Notes under the pieces: generated by a model
Seen by the model: the letters and a program-made list of their open reading frames with translations, nothing else
What the model was told of the DNA's origin: nothing
Database searches by the model: none
Shown: one piece after another, positions 25,522 through 34,155 of the stretch
How the letters are laid out: the number at the start of each line of letters is the position of its first letter
How positions within the stretch are numbered: position 1 is the first letter of the stretch
DNA from: CAVPTL01 sp963727235
Lineage (GTDB): Bacteria > Actinomycetota > Thermoleophilia > Gaiellales > JAICJC01
Direction: 5' to 3'
NCBI GenBank assembly: GCA_963727235.1
Contig: CAVSFZ010000020.1
Coordinates: forward strand, 194,386-258,385
DNA length: 64,000 nucleotides
Made by a program: the position numbers and the translations under genes

Positions 25522-26094
25522 TTAGCTCCAACCGCCTCCACTGGAACTGCTGCCACCCCCTGTGGTGGACGGACTGGTGGTCGCGCCCGCTGCTGCGGCT
25601 GCGGGGCTGGGAATCGCGAGCCAGGTGCCGCCGTCGCTCTTGACGTCCTCGCCCTTGGCCATGCCTGGGTTGGAGTCGCCGGCAAACGTGTACAGCGGCC
25701 AGCCGTCATACGTCACCTGAAGCTTGCCGCCTGGCCGACCCACGGTGCCGAGCTTGGCCATCGGAATCCCTTTGACGACGGCCGGCGTGGTCGCCCCGCC
25801 GGGCAGATCGAGCGGCGGCCAGAACTTCAGGCACTGGGTCGATGTGCAGAGCAGGTGCCCGGCCGTCTCGCCCTTCAGGTAGTACAGCGTCATGCCGCGC
25901 TTGTCCACCAGGATCTGATGGTGGAGGGTCGAGTTGGCGGCCAGGCTGAGGACGGCGGCAGACGAGCCACCGGTCGCCACCGGAGTCGTTGCGGTGGTCG
26001 AGTTGGAGCTCGACGACGACATTCCGCAGCCGGCAAGCGCGAGCGCCGCCGCCACCGCTCCCGCCGACATCAACGCACGTCGGATCAACAGCAT
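25522..26094 (-). CDS. Secreted lipoprotein with COG4315-type repeats
   Basis: 190 residues. Signal peptide with lipobox LALAGC (Cys about residue 23), then a Ser/Thr-rich linker. Two copies of the PF03640-type secreted repeat follow: ILVDKRGMTLYYLKGETAGH with CTSTQCLKFWPPL, and LQVTYDGWPLYTFAGDSNPG. This Y-x-W/L-P-L-Y-x-F pattern with paired Cys is typical. The Ser/Gly-rich C-terminal tail is probably a flexible wall-spanning segment. Function of the repeat is unknown. Confidence 0.88.
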   Translation of the reverse strand: MLLIRRALMSAGAVAAALALAGCGMSSSSSNSTTATTPVATGGSSAAVLSLAANSTLHHQILVDKRGMTLYYLKGETAGHLLCTSTQCLKFWPPLDLPGGATTPAVVKGIPMAKLGTVGRPGGKLQVTYDGWPLYTFAGDSNPGMAKGEDVKSDGGTWLAIPSPAAAAAGATTSPSTTGGGSSSSGGGWS

Positions 26095-26235
26095 CTCTGC
26101 CCCCTTGGTGACCGTTTTGAGCGTTGCCCGGGCTCAACTCGGAACACCACCTACTACCCCGACCCGCCGCCGCCGGATTGATCCCCGAGGATGAGGTGCA
26201 ATCCAGATCACATACCGGTCAGGGCACCGGGTCCG

Positions 26236-28542
26236 CTACGAGACCGTCACCGTTGTCACCGGCGACCAACCGCCGACCTTGCCGTTCGACGTTCGGCGCA
26301 TCCGCGCGCGGAACTGATACTTGCCCTTGGCCGTCGCGGTGTAGGTGGACGAGAGTCCGCTCTGGGCCGTCTTCCAATTTGCAAAGGTGCCGCCGCGCTT
26401 GGCGAGCTGCACATCCTCGACCACGCCTGTGGGCGGCGCCGCGGCCGCCCAGGTGACCGTGAACGAGTGGCTTCGCGTCGCCGTGGCCGGCGCCCGCAGC
26501 GGCACCATCACCTGAGTGGTTGCGCTGCCCGCCTTCACGCCGAACTGGCCGGCGCCGGTGTAGCGATAGCGGAAGTCCCCCACCGGCGCGGGTACCGGTG
26601 CGCTCGTGAACAGCCCCAGCCCGGAGTTGTCGGCCACGGTGACGGGAGTGGCGGCGGTCACGTTCCACTGCACGATGGTGCCCTGGGCCGCAGTCAAGGG
26701 TGACGGCGAGAACGTCCCGCCGCTCAGCTTGACGTAGGAAACCCCCGCAGCGGCGGTGACCGTCCACCCCACCCCGGTCGAGTTGTTCGCGGGTGAGGCA
26801 TCGGCCGAGGTGGTGGACGCACTCAAAACGCTCGAGCCGGCTCCCGGCTGTAACGGTTGCAGGAGCACCGTGACCGTCGCCGCACCGCCGGGCGGGAGCG
26901 ATCCCAGCGAACACACCACCGGCGATCCGAGTGAACAGCCGCCCTGCGACACGCCGGCCGCCACGACCACGGTGTTGGCAGGGACGGCCTCGGATACTCC
27001 GGCCGCAAGCGCAGCATCCGGTCCTGCGTTGGTGACGGTCGCCGTCACGGTGACGAGCCCGTCTGCCTCCAGCGAGGCGGGAGCAGCGGTCGCCGAGACA
27101 CCCACGTCCGCACCGAACGCCGTCACCGGGAACGCCGAGCTGATGCCGGCGATCAGGCCGGGACTGGTCGCCTGCAGCTGCTCGGTGCCCGACCCGGTGG
27201 GGGTGAACCCGGTGAAGGTCGCAACTCCGCCCACCGACGTGACCGTCATCGAGGCGCCGCCGCCGATGGTCGAGAGCGTGACCGGCACCCCCGCGCCGCC
27301 GACCAGATTGCCACCGGCGTCGCGCACGAGCACCGTCACCGGCGGGTCGATGGCCGCCCCCGGCGCCGGAGCGGTCGGCTCCTGGCCGAATGCCAGATGG
27401 TCTGCGCCGGGTGTGGAGAGCAGCGTCCGTGCGATCTGCTGTCCGGCGGCGTCCAGCGACCCGTCGCTGTTGATCAGCGCGAAGGTGTTGTCCTGCAGCT
27501 GCCACCGCGCCCACGAGAGACCGTCGCGGGCGAACAGATCGAGCATCTGGGCCTGGTAGGTGGCCAGCCCCGAATCGGCGTTGAGGGCGCCCCATTCACC
27601 CACCAGCAGTGGGATCCCCAGCGCGTTTGCCTTGTCGATGCCGGTCTGCAGCACCTGTTGCTGGGCGTCGGCTGATCCGTGGTAGGCGGTCGAGCTCTGG
27701 TTGTGGGTGGCGTCGTACGACGGCGCCCACGACTGGCCGTCCGCCGACAGGTCGTTGCCGTTGAGCCCGGTGGAGTAGCTGTGGACATCGAGCGCCAGCC
27801 CCGAGAGGTCGCCGAACACCGAGAAGTCTGCGTCCCGCAAGCCCAGCAGCCCGCCGGCGCGCGCCATCACGACCATCGCCCGGCTGGGATCCACCGCCGC
27901 CGCCGCGGTCCGCACCTGCGCCTGCCAGTCCAGGACGTCCTGGGTCGCGGCGGCGGTGTCACCGAGCGCCCCCGGCTGAGGCTCGTTGAACAGCTCATAC
28001 CCCATCACGCTTGGATACTGCGAGTAGCGCGCCACCATCATCTGGACGAATGGGATGTAGGCCGCAAGCGACTGGGCCGACTCGGTCGTCCACCACGCGG
28101 CGAAGGCGGCGCTCTTACCCGTCTTGGCGTTGAAACGCCCATCGGCGTAATACCACGACGGCACCCCTGAGGCGCCGCCGAAGTAGGGCGAGAGGCCGGC
28201 CTGATGGAAATCGATCAGCACGTTCATGCCCTGTGCCTGGAAGGAGGCAACCTGGGCGTCGATCTTGCTCAGGACCGAGCTGCTGAAGACGCCCGGCGCC
28301 GTCTCGATCTGATTCCACAGGCATTCAACCCGGACGAAGTTGGCCCCCATTGCACTCACCTGCGAGGACACCAGTCCGGGCTTTGCGCTCAGGCCGCGGA
28401 GGACGACCGGGGTATCGGCAGCGTCCACGAAGTGCGTGCCCTGAACGTGCACCCAGGGGGTGACCGGATCTGCCACCGCGATCGACCCGCGGGCGCACAT
28501 CACCAACACCAGCGACAGAGCCACCACCGAACGCCAAAGCAC
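26236..28542 (-). CDS. Secreted GH5-like glycoside hydrolase with CARDB-, cupredoxin- and FN3-like tail
   Basis: 768 residues with a signal peptide. Residues about 30-380 are a TIM-barrel of the cellulase/endoglycoceramidase type: GANFVRVECLWNQIE, the acid/base Glu in YELFNEPQPG and the nucleophile Glu in LLVGEWGA. Next come an Ig-like domain (about 395-480), a DUF11/CARDB-like domain (VTATVTNAGPDAALAAGVSE), and a C-terminal cupredoxin-like plus FN3-like module (TFSPSPLTAAQGTIVQWNVT ... KGKYQFRARMRRTSNGK). That last module also forms the 11.4-kb secreted protein. The enzyme probably cleaves a glycan or glycolipid outside the cell. It lies 12 bases downstream of the DUF2071 gene on the same strand. 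Confidence 0.85.
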   Translation of the reverse strand: MLWRSVVALSLVLVMCARGSIAVADPVTPWVHVQGTHFVDAADTPVVLRGLSAKPGLVSSQVSAMGANFVRVECLWNQIETAPGVFSSSVLSKIDAQVASFQAQGMNVLIDFHQAGLSPYFGGASGVPSWYYADGRFNAKTGKSAAFAAWWTTESAQSLAAYIPFVQMMVARYSQYPSVMGYELFNEPQPGALGDTAAATQDVLDWQAQVRTAAAAVDPSRAMVVMARAGGLLGLRDADFSVFGDLSGLALDVHSYSTGLNGNDLSADGQSWAPSYDATHNQSSTAYHGSADAQQQVLQTGIDKANALGIPLLVGEWGALNADSGLATYQAQMLDLFARDGLSWARWQLQDNTFALINSDGSLDAAGQQIARTLLSTPGADHLAFGQEPTAPAPGAAIDPPVTVLVRDAGGNLVGGAGVPVTLSTIGGGASMTVTSVGGVATFTGFTPTGSGTEQLQATSPGLIAGISSAFPVTAFGADVGVSATAAPASLEADGLVTVTATVTNAGPDAALAAGVSEAVPANTVVVAAGVSQGGCSLGSPVVCSLGSLPPGGAATVTVLLQPLQPGAGSSVLSASTTSADASPANNSTGVGWTVTAAAGVSYVKLSGGTFSPSPLTAAQGTIVQWNVTAATPVTVADNSGLGLFTSAPVPAPVGDFRYRYTGAGQFGVKAGSATTQVMVPLRAPATATRSHSFTVTWAAAAPPTGVVEDVQLAKRGGTFANWKTAQSGLSSTYTATAKGKYQFRARMRRTSNGKVGGWSPVTTVTVS

Positions 28543-28554
28543 TCGTTGAGTATG

Positions 28555-29298
28555 TCACAAGCTCCGGATGGTTGGCAGCCACGTCACCACGTCGAGCCGC
28601 TCGGCAAAATGGACGAGCGGCGGCTCGTCGCCCAGGCCGATGCCGAGTGGCTCGGTCATGGTGCAGCGCTCGACGACCGCTTCGGCGGACTGCAGCGGCC
28701 ATGGTTGGTGATCGATCTCCATCCTCCGCACCTTGCCCCGCCGGCCACCACCCGCGTACAGGCAGTAGCGCTCGGTCAGGAACTGCTCGAGCGAGCCCGC
28801 CCGGCTCCGAGTCGGTGGACCGATCGGCCGGTAGCGGACCACCAGCTCTGCCGGCCGGGCGGTCGGGTCGGTGCGGCGGCTGGTGTAGTCCACCCAGTCG
28901 CCGTCACGGCGGGTGACAATGTCTGCGTCCAGGTAGGCGAGGTGCAGCAGGCCGCGCGCCAGCCGCACTGCGGTCGGCTGGGTCGCGTCCAGCGAGAAGA
29001 ACCACACCCCGGGCTTTCCGCCGGCGGTGACATAGGTGCGCACGTTGAGCTCGGAGAAGTCCGCGAACCGGCGTATGCGGGGAGTGCCGCGCAGGCTCAC
29101 GTCGGTCATGTGGAACGGCACCACTCCGATCCATGCCTCACCGTCAAACGTGTCCAGCTCGAGGCCGGCGGGAAGCTGGGCCTGCAGCTCGCGGGCAGCG
29201 ACCCGCCAGTGCAGAAAACCGAGGTCGTGCCAGCGCATCCGAAGCGCCCACGGCTCGCGCGGCGCCGGCCACGGCCGGTGGGTTTGCGGTTGTGCCAC
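28555..29298 (-). CDS. DUF2071 (YqjF-like) family protein
   Basis: 247 residues, GTG start. The conserved N-terminal pattern MRWHDLGFLHWRV, GEAWIGVVPFHMTDVSLRG, and SELNVRTYVTAGGKPGVWFF are diagnostic of DUF2071. ERYCLYAGGG in the C-terminal half also fits. The family fold resembles acetoacetate decarboxylase, but the activity is unknown. Its start codon is 16 bases from the first of the 31-33-base palindromes. Confidence 0.88.
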   Translation of the reverse strand: MAQPQTHRPWPAPREPWALRMRWHDLGFLHWRVAARELQAQLPAGLELDTFDGEAWIGVVPFHMTDVSLRGTPRIRRFADFSELNVRTYVTAGGKPGVWFFSLDATQPTAVRLARGLLHLAYLDADIVTRRDGDWVDYTSRRTDPTARPAELVVRYRPIGPPTRSRAGSLEQFLTERYCLYAGGGRRGKVRRMEIDHQPWPLQSAEAVVERCTMTEPLGIGLGDEPPLVHFAERLDVVTWLPTIRSL

Positions 29299-29314
29299 CT
29301 CCCCAACGGTAGCG

Positions 29315-29345
29315 GTGAATAACGGTGCCAGGCACCGTTATTCAC
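29315..29345. repeat. 31-33-base palindromic repeat, copy 1 (divergent junction)
   Basis: Left arm GTGAATAACGGTGCC, a central A, then the exact reverse complement; one more G/C pair extends each end. Variant AACGG stem, shared with copy 3. Sits between the divergent DUF2071 and peroxiredoxin genes, so it is not a terminator here. Confidence 0.9.
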
Positions 29346-29439
29346 CACCGGTCCCAGGGAATGGCGGGTGGCAGTTGCCGACTTCGTCGCTGTTTGCGAT
29401 GCTTCTGGATCCAAACGTTGAATTCACAGGAGGTTGATG

Positions 29440-30096
29440 ATGGCTCTAGCACTCGGGGACACCGCTCCAGACTTCACCGCAGACACGACCGAAGGGCGGA
29501 TTAATTTCCACGAATGGGCCGGGGATTCGTGGGTGGTGCTGTTCTCGCACCCCAAGGACTTCACCCCGATCTGCACCACCGAGCTCGGCTACATGGCCAA
29601 GATCAAGCCGGAGTTCGATCGCCGCGGCGTCAAGATCATCGCGATCTCGGTCGATCCGCTCGACCGGCACGAGGAATGGGCGAAGGACATCGAGGAGACC
29701 CAGGGCTTTGCCCCCAACTACCCGATGATCGCCGACTCCGACTTCGCGGTCTCGAAGGCTTACGGCATGCTCGGACCCGACGTCGACGGTGACCCGCTGG
29801 TGCGCACGCCGGCCATGAACCAGACGGTGCGAAACGTGTTCGTGATCGGGCCGGACAAGACGATCAAGCTGATCCTGGTCTACCCCATGACGACCGGCCG
29901 GAACTTCGACGAGGTGCTGCGCGTGATCGACTCGCTGCAGCTGACCGCCAACCACAAGGTCGCAACGCCGGTGAACTGGAAGGCCGGCGAGGACGTGGTG
30001 ATCGCCGGTTCGGTCACCGACGACCAGGCCCGCGAGACCTATCCGGACGGCTGGAAGGCACCCAAGCCGTACATCCGGATCGTCCCCTCGCCGTAG
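29440..30096 (+). CDS. 1-Cys peroxiredoxin (Prx6 family)
   Basis: 218 residues. ATG 29440 is preferred over ATG 29437 because AGGAGG is then six bases upstream. It reduces peroxides at a cysteine in the cytoplasm. FSHPKDFTPICTTELG holds the peroxidatic Cys in the P-x-x-x-T-x-x-C context, with the catalytic Arg further on. No resolving Cys is present. The long C-terminal domain (VATPVNWKAGEDVVIAG ... YPDGWKAPKPYIRIVP) identifies the Prx6 subfamily. Transcribed alone; a strong hairpin follows the stop. Confidence 0.95.
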   Translation: MALALGDTAPDFTADTTEGRINFHEWAGDSWVVLFSHPKDFTPICTTELGYMAKIKPEFDRRGVKIIAISVDPLDRHEEWAKDIEETQGFAPNYPMIADSDFAVSKAYGMLGPDVDGDPLVRTPAMNQTVRNVFVIGPDKTIKLILVYPMTTGRNFDEVLRVIDSLQLTANHKVATPVNWKAGEDVVIAGSVTDDQARETYPDGWKAPKPYIRIVPSP

Positions 30097-30100
30097 CCGA

Positions 30101-31339
30101 TCACGTGTTCGGCCCGGGCAGAGGCGCTCTGCCCGGGCCGGTGATCCTTGGCCCCAACGGTTCCCGCGAGCCCTGCCGCCACGGGATCAGCACGGTGAGC
30201 CCGAACACGACCACCAACCCCGCCTGGAGCAGCGAGGTGGCGTCCGCCAACCTGTCGGCCGACGCCAGCCCGAGCGGGAACACGTCCACTCCGAACAGCG
30301 CCACGTAGTGCACCGTCGCGACCGCGGCCAGCGCCCACCAGATCGATCGCCGCGGTAACAGCGCGAGGAACGGCAGGAGCCACAGCAGGTACTGCGGCGA
30401 GTTGACCTTGTTCAGCACGATCACCGCAGCGGTCGCCACCGCACACCACTCCACCACGGGATAGCCAACCGCTGTCCGCCGCAGATAGAGCACAACTGTG
30501 ACGACGGCGATCACCGCCACCAGCGCCAGCAGGCTCAGCCGGTTTTCGGTGGCTGTCGAGAGGCTCTCGTCCAGCAGCCCCCACACCGTGCCGTTGATCT
30601 GCGGAGGCCGGTCGGCATGGAAGCGATATGTCGTCCACCACCCCGGGGCGTTGATCAGCACGAACGGCAGGTTGATCAGCGCCAGCGACCCGAGCCCCGC
30701 CGCTCCCACCTCCACCGCTTTCCGGCGTCGGCCGCGCACCAGCTGGTCGCAGACGAGCGGGATGATGAAGAACGCCGGGTAGAGCTTGAACGCGCCACCC
30801 ACTGCGAACAGGAACGCCGCGGCCACAGAGCGCCCCGACCACCATAGGTAGATGCCCGCCACGCTCGCGGCCACCGCCAGCAGATCCCAGTTGTGGAAGG
30901 CGTACAGCGCCAGCACCGGAGACGCCGTCCAGTAGATCGCGTGCACGCCGACCATCCGCCACAGCAGCCAGGCCGCCGCGACTGCAGCCAGCGCCAGCAG
31001 GATGATCGTGACGGTCAGATACGACGAGCTGTCCCACGAGACCCAACCCACTGCCCACATGAACACGCCGGTGAGCACCGGGTACTCGTTGAAGCCGTGG
31101 GCTCCCTGCCCGTAGTGGAGCGTCGCGTGGATATAGGGAAAAACGTGATGGTCGATGCCGCGCGCGAAGTAGAGCGGCTGGATGTCGCTGTAGCAGAGCC
31201 GCGATCTCCAGTTGTCGAGGTGCGCGCCGAAGCAGTCCTCCTTGAGCGTCGCGCCGGCGCCGAGCGATATGCCCAGCGAGAACGCCAGCATCACGGCAAC
31301 GACGGTGCGATCGCGGGGGAGAAGACGGCGGATAGGCAT
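30101..31339 (-). CDS. GT87-like (DUF2029) mannosyltransferase-type membrane protein
   Basis: 412 residues, start at ATG 31339 (MPIRRLLPRDR). About ten transmembrane helices. After the first helix comes an exported loop with CYSDIQPLYFARGIDHHVFPY; GT87/GT-C enzymes carry a catalytic Asp in this first loop. FNEYPVLTGVFMWAVG and VGGAFKLYPAFFIIPLV are further family landmarks. Members transfer mannose or arabinose from polyprenyl-phosphate donors to cell-envelope glycans. Its 3' end contains a 14-base-pair hairpin that also lies downstream of the convergent peroxiredoxin gene. Confidence 0.85.
   Translation of the reverse strand: MPIRRLLPRDRTVVAVMLAFSLGISLGAGATLKEDCFGAHLDNWRSRLCYSDIQPLYFARGIDHHVFPYIHATLHYGQGAHGFNEYPVLTGVFMWAVGWVSWDSSSYLTVTIILLALAAVAAAWLLWRMVGVHAIYWTASPVLALYAFHNWDLLAVAASVAGIYLWWSGRSVAAAFLFAVGGAFKLYPAFFIIPLVCDQLVRGRRRKAVEVGAAGLGSLALINLPFVLINAPGWWTTYRFHADRPPQINGTVWGLLDESLSTATENRLSLLALVAVIAVVTVVLYLRRTAVGYPVVEWCAVATAAVIVLNKVNSPQYLLWLLPFLALLPRRSIWWALAAVATVHYVALFGVDVFPLGLASADRLADATSLLQAGLVVVFGLTVLIPWRQGSREPLGPRITGPGRAPLPGPNT
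30110..30140. terminator. 14-bp hairpin inside the 3' end of the GT87 gene
   Basis: CGGCCCGGGCAGAG and its exact reverse complement separated by GCG. It starts 14 bases after the peroxiredoxin stop and lies within the last codons of the convergent GT87 gene, so it probably terminates the peroxiredoxin message while being coding sequence on the other strand. Confidence 0.65.
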
Positions 31340-31370
31340 TGGACGACCGCCCAAGCCTAGAAGTTCAGAC

Positions 31371-31403
31371 GTGAATAAAAGGTGCCTGGCACCTTTTATT
31401 CAC
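31371..31403. repeat. 31-33-base palindromic repeat, copy 2 (divergent junction)
   Basis: Left arm GTGAATAAAAGGTGCC, a central T, then the exact reverse complement. Lies between the divergent GT87 (start 31339) and MFS (start 31413) genes, ending 9 bases before the MFS start, where it would shape the 5' leader. Confidence 0.92.
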
Positions 31404-31412
31404 CTGCGCGGC

Positions 31413-32618
31413 ATGATGCGGCGCGTGACCGCAACGACAGTGACCCACGGACTGCGGAACTACCGCGAGCTGCTGAGCGATCCCACCGTGGCGCGGGTGG
31501 TGTCCACCGGGCTGATCGCCCGCATGCCCATCGGCATGACCGCGCTGGCGTTCATTCTCCTGATCCGAGCCCACGGCGGCAGCTATGCCGAGGCCGGCGT
31601 GGTGTCGGCGGCCGAGGCGCTGGCCGCAGCGGCAACCGCACCGATCGCGGGACGGCTGATCGACCGGCACCGACCGGCAACGGTGCTGCTCGGCTTCGGC
31701 ACGCTGTTCCCCGCCGGGCTGTTCCTCCTGCTGCTGCTCACCTGGGACTCGGCCCCGGTGGGGGCGCTGGTCGCCGCCGCCGCGTTCGCCGGCGCCATGC
31801 TCCCTCCGATCGGGCCGACGGTGCGCATGCTGTGGCCTTCGATGGTCAGACGCGAACAGCAGCTGCCAACCGCCTACGCGCTCGAAGCAACGTTGCAGGA
31901 GCTGCTGTTCGTGATCGGCCCGCTGATCGTGGGTGTGCTGACAGCGCTGTTCTCGGCGGATGCCGCGGTGGCGGCAGCCGGCCTCTTCTGCTTCTTCGGT
32001 GTGCTCGGATTCATCTCCAACCGCCCTCTGCGAGAGCGCCCAAAAACGACAAGCACCCCCCGCCGGCTGCTGGCCGCGCTCTCTCCCCTGCCCGTGCGCT
32101 TCATCGTGCTCTTCACTGCAACCATCGGAATTGCGTTTGGCGCCATGGAGGTCGCGATACCCGCATTCGCAGAGGAGCACGGCGACCGCTCGCTGGCAGC
32201 GATCGCATTGGCCACCTGGTCAGCGGGCAGCCTCATCGGCGGGCTGCTGGCGGCCGGGACGGCGAGCGGCGACCCCCGCCGGAGGCTGAGAGTGATCAGC
32301 AGCCTGTTCGTACTCGCCCTGGTCTTGCCGCTGCTGGCCTGGTCGCTGCCGAGCCTGGCGGTGATCATGCTGGTGGTGGGGCTGCCGATCGCGCCGACGT
32401 TTGCAGTCACCTACGGCATGGTGCAGGATTCGGCGCTGCCGGGGACCCACGCCGAGGTGTTCGGCTGGCTCAGCACCGCGGTGGTGGTCGGGATCGCCTC
32501 GGGTACCGCCGTGGGCGGCAAGCTGATCACCCACTCGGGCCCGACTGCCGCGATGCTGCTGGCGATCGCCGGGGCCGCGCTGGCGGCGTCGATCGCGGCG
32601 ATCATGGCACGTGAATAA
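31413..32618 (+). CDS. MFS transporter
   Basis: 401 residues (ATG 31413; ATG 31416 or GTG 31425 possible). Twelve hydrophobic helices. PIAGRLIDRHRPATVLLG is the loop 2-3 motif, and GTASGDPRRRLRVISS the equivalent in the second half. The first half retains LPTAYALEATLQELLFVIGP, typical of MFS members that align with uncharacterised multidrug-type proteins. Substrate unknown. The stop codon TAA lies inside palindrome copy 3, shared with the convergent SDR gene. Confidence 0.88.
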   Translation: MMRRVTATTVTHGLRNYRELLSDPTVARVVSTGLIARMPIGMTALAFILLIRAHGGSYAEAGVVSAAEALAAAATAPIAGRLIDRHRPATVLLGFGTLFPAGLFLLLLLTWDSAPVGALVAAAAFAGAMLPPIGPTVRMLWPSMVRREQQLPTAYALEATLQELLFVIGPLIVGVLTALFSADAAVAAAGLFCFFGVLGFISNRPLRERPKTTSTPRRLLAALSPLPVRFIVLFTATIGIAFGAMEVAIPAFAEEHGDRSLAAIALATWSAGSLIGGLLAAGTASGDPRRRLRVISSLFVLALVLPLLAWSLPSLAVIMLVVGLPIAPTFAVTYGMVQDSALPGTHAEVFGWLSTAVVVGIASGTAVGGKLITHSGPTAAMLLAIAGAALAASIAAIMARE

Positions 32619-32641
32619 CGGTGCCTGGCACCGTTATTCAC
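32611..32641. repeat. 31-33-base palindromic repeat, copy 3 (convergent junction; supplies both stops)
   Basis: Left arm GTGAATAACGGTGCC, central T, exact reverse complement. Both neighbours end inside it: the MFS gene at TAA 32616-32618 and the SDR gene at the mirror-image TAA 32634-32636. There is no intergenic DNA outside the element. Confidence 0.93.
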
Positions 32642-33464
32642 CGCTCGGCTCGCGGCCGAGATTGGCGTTGGCCGAGAGGAACTCGATCGCCTTGTCGAGG
32701 TCGGTGAGGATGTCGGCGGCCTGCTCGCGCAGCCATTCCGGGGTGTCCTTGCCCACCGGCAGGTGCAGCGGGGCGCCCGGCACCGTGGCGGCCGCGACGA
32801 TCGCGTCCACCGCGATCTCCGGATCCTCGGCGCCGGACGGAAACCACTCGAGCCACTCGTCCAGGTTGCTCCACTGATCGGCATACCGGCCGGACGAATC
32901 CCGGGCCGCGGCCAGGTGGGTGTTGCCGGTGATCGGGCTGCGAAACGGACCGGGCTCGACCACGACCACTCGCACTCCCTGCGGCTCGAGCTCCTCCGCC
33001 AGCGCCTCGCTGGCACCGGTCAGCCCAAACTTCGACGCGCAGTAGGCCGCAAACGACGCCTCGCCGAACCGGCCGGAGATGCTGGATACCTGCACGATCA
33101 CGCCACCGGCCTCGCGCAGGGCCGGCAGGCAGGCGCGGCAGAGATCGAGCGTCCCCACCAGGTTGACCTCGAGCTGATCGCGAAACTCCGCGATCGACAG
33201 CTCCTCCAGCGGCCCCAGCACCGCCAGCCCGGCGTTCGAGACAAGTGCATCCAGCCGACCGTGGGAGCGCCGCACCGTGTCGGCGGCGGCGGCAATCGAG
33301 ACCGAATCGCGAAGGTCGAGTGGGATCGTGGTGCACCCTTCGGGTGCGGACCCACGCGCCGGATCGCGCACCGTGCCGAACACCTCCCAGCCCAATCGCA
33401 CCAGCCGCTCCGCGGTGGCACGACCCAACCCTGATGACGTTCCGGTGACGAGTGCGACGCTCAC
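32634..33464 (-). CDS. Short-chain dehydrogenase/reductase
   Basis: 276 residues from GTG 33464. Classical SDR: cofactor motif TGTSSGLG, NAG-type motif VSNAGLAVLG, catalytic Ser in VSSISGRFGE and Tyr/Lys in YCASKFGLTG. PGPFRSPIT after the active site matches classical members. The Arg after the first strand (GTVRDPARG) suggests NADP preference. Substrate unknown. The last codon and stop lie inside the palindrome at 32611-32641. Confidence 0.93.
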   Translation of the reverse strand: MSVALVTGTSSGLGRATAERLVRLGWEVFGTVRDPARGSAPEGCTTIPLDLRDSVSIAAAADTVRRSHGRLDALVSNAGLAVLGPLEELSIAEFRDQLEVNLVGTLDLCRACLPALREAGGVIVQVSSISGRFGEASFAAYCASKFGLTGASEALAEELEPQGVRVVVVEPGPFRSPITGNTHLAAARDSSGRYADQWSNLDEWLEWFPSGAEDPEIAVDAIVAAATVPGAPLHLPVGKDTPEWLREQAADILTDLDKAIEFLSANANLGREPSGE

Positions 33465-33507
33465 AGGCGTGATCGTACTCCCGCAGCCGAGGGCTATCAT
33501 CGACGCC

Positions 33508-34065
33508 ATGTTGCGCGTGGTCGCCGCCGCCGTGATCTTCGTGTCTGCCATCGGCATCCTCGGCTGGCGGAGCGCCCGCGCCGCGCCCACGATCCTCGTG
33601 GGTCAGCCGTTGCCCCAGCCGGCGCTGGCCGCCAGCCATCTCACCCACGGGCAGCTCGCTCCCGGCGCCCCCTGCCCGGTGACCCACCCCAACGGCAGCG
33701 GGCCGTTTCCGCACGAGCTGCTGGACGCTCACGGCGTGCCCATCCGGGAGTGGTACGGCCACGGCAAGGCGTGGGTGCGGCCGCCACAGTTCCCCGATTC
33801 GCAGAGGGTTCACGACGATGCGATCTCGTCCAAGGTGCCGTGGTACGTGGCCGGACCAGGTGTGTTTCGGATCGACGGCCGACGCATCGACGGCGTTCAC
33901 GGCACCTTCCGAGCGGTGATCACCGACACCACGCCCCGGCGCTCGGGTCAGATTGTGCAAACGGCGCTGATCATGTCCGGCGCCGGCTGCTGGGACATCG
34001 CCGGCACCATCGGGGGCAGTTCAGTGGAGTGGATCTACCAGCCCGCCCTGCCTGGTCGCACCTAG
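33508..34065 (+). CDS. Secreted hypothetical protein (185 aa)
   Basis: 185 residues from ATG 33508. A signal peptide (LRVVAAAVIFVSAIGILGW, then ARAAPT) is followed by a mature domain with four Cys/His-bearing segments: APCPVTHPNGSGPFPHEL, EWYGHGKAWVRPP, KVPWYVAGPG and MSGAGCWDIAGTIG. Two Cys could form a disulfide. The pattern suggests a compact extracellular beta protein; similar small secreted proteins are frequent in this bacterial group, but no function is recognised. It precedes the two TadG-like genes on the same strand. Confidence 0.65.
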   Translation: MLRVVAAAVIFVSAIGILGWRSARAAPTILVGQPLPQPALAASHLTHGQLAPGAPCPVTHPNGSGPFPHELLDAHGVPIREWYGHGKAWVRPPQFPDSQRVHDDAISSKVPWYVAGPGVFRIDGRRIDGVHGTFRAVITDTTPRRSGQIVQTALIMSGAGCWDIAGTIGGSSVEWIYQPALPGRT

Positions 34066-34155
34066 CTCATCGAGGGTCGGACGGTAACAAGTCCGTTTCC
34101 GATCGGGCTAAAGGTGACGGGGCTGTTTGGCCGACAGGGAGGGAACTCCCCCGGT

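Noticed and set aside
34109..34137. TAAA ... GCCGACAG upstream of the first TadG-like gene, resembling a FliA/WhiG-type promoter.
   Set aside because: The spacer is 17 bases instead of about 15, GCCGACAG differs from GCCGATAA, and nothing similar precedes the paralogue at 37.3 kb.
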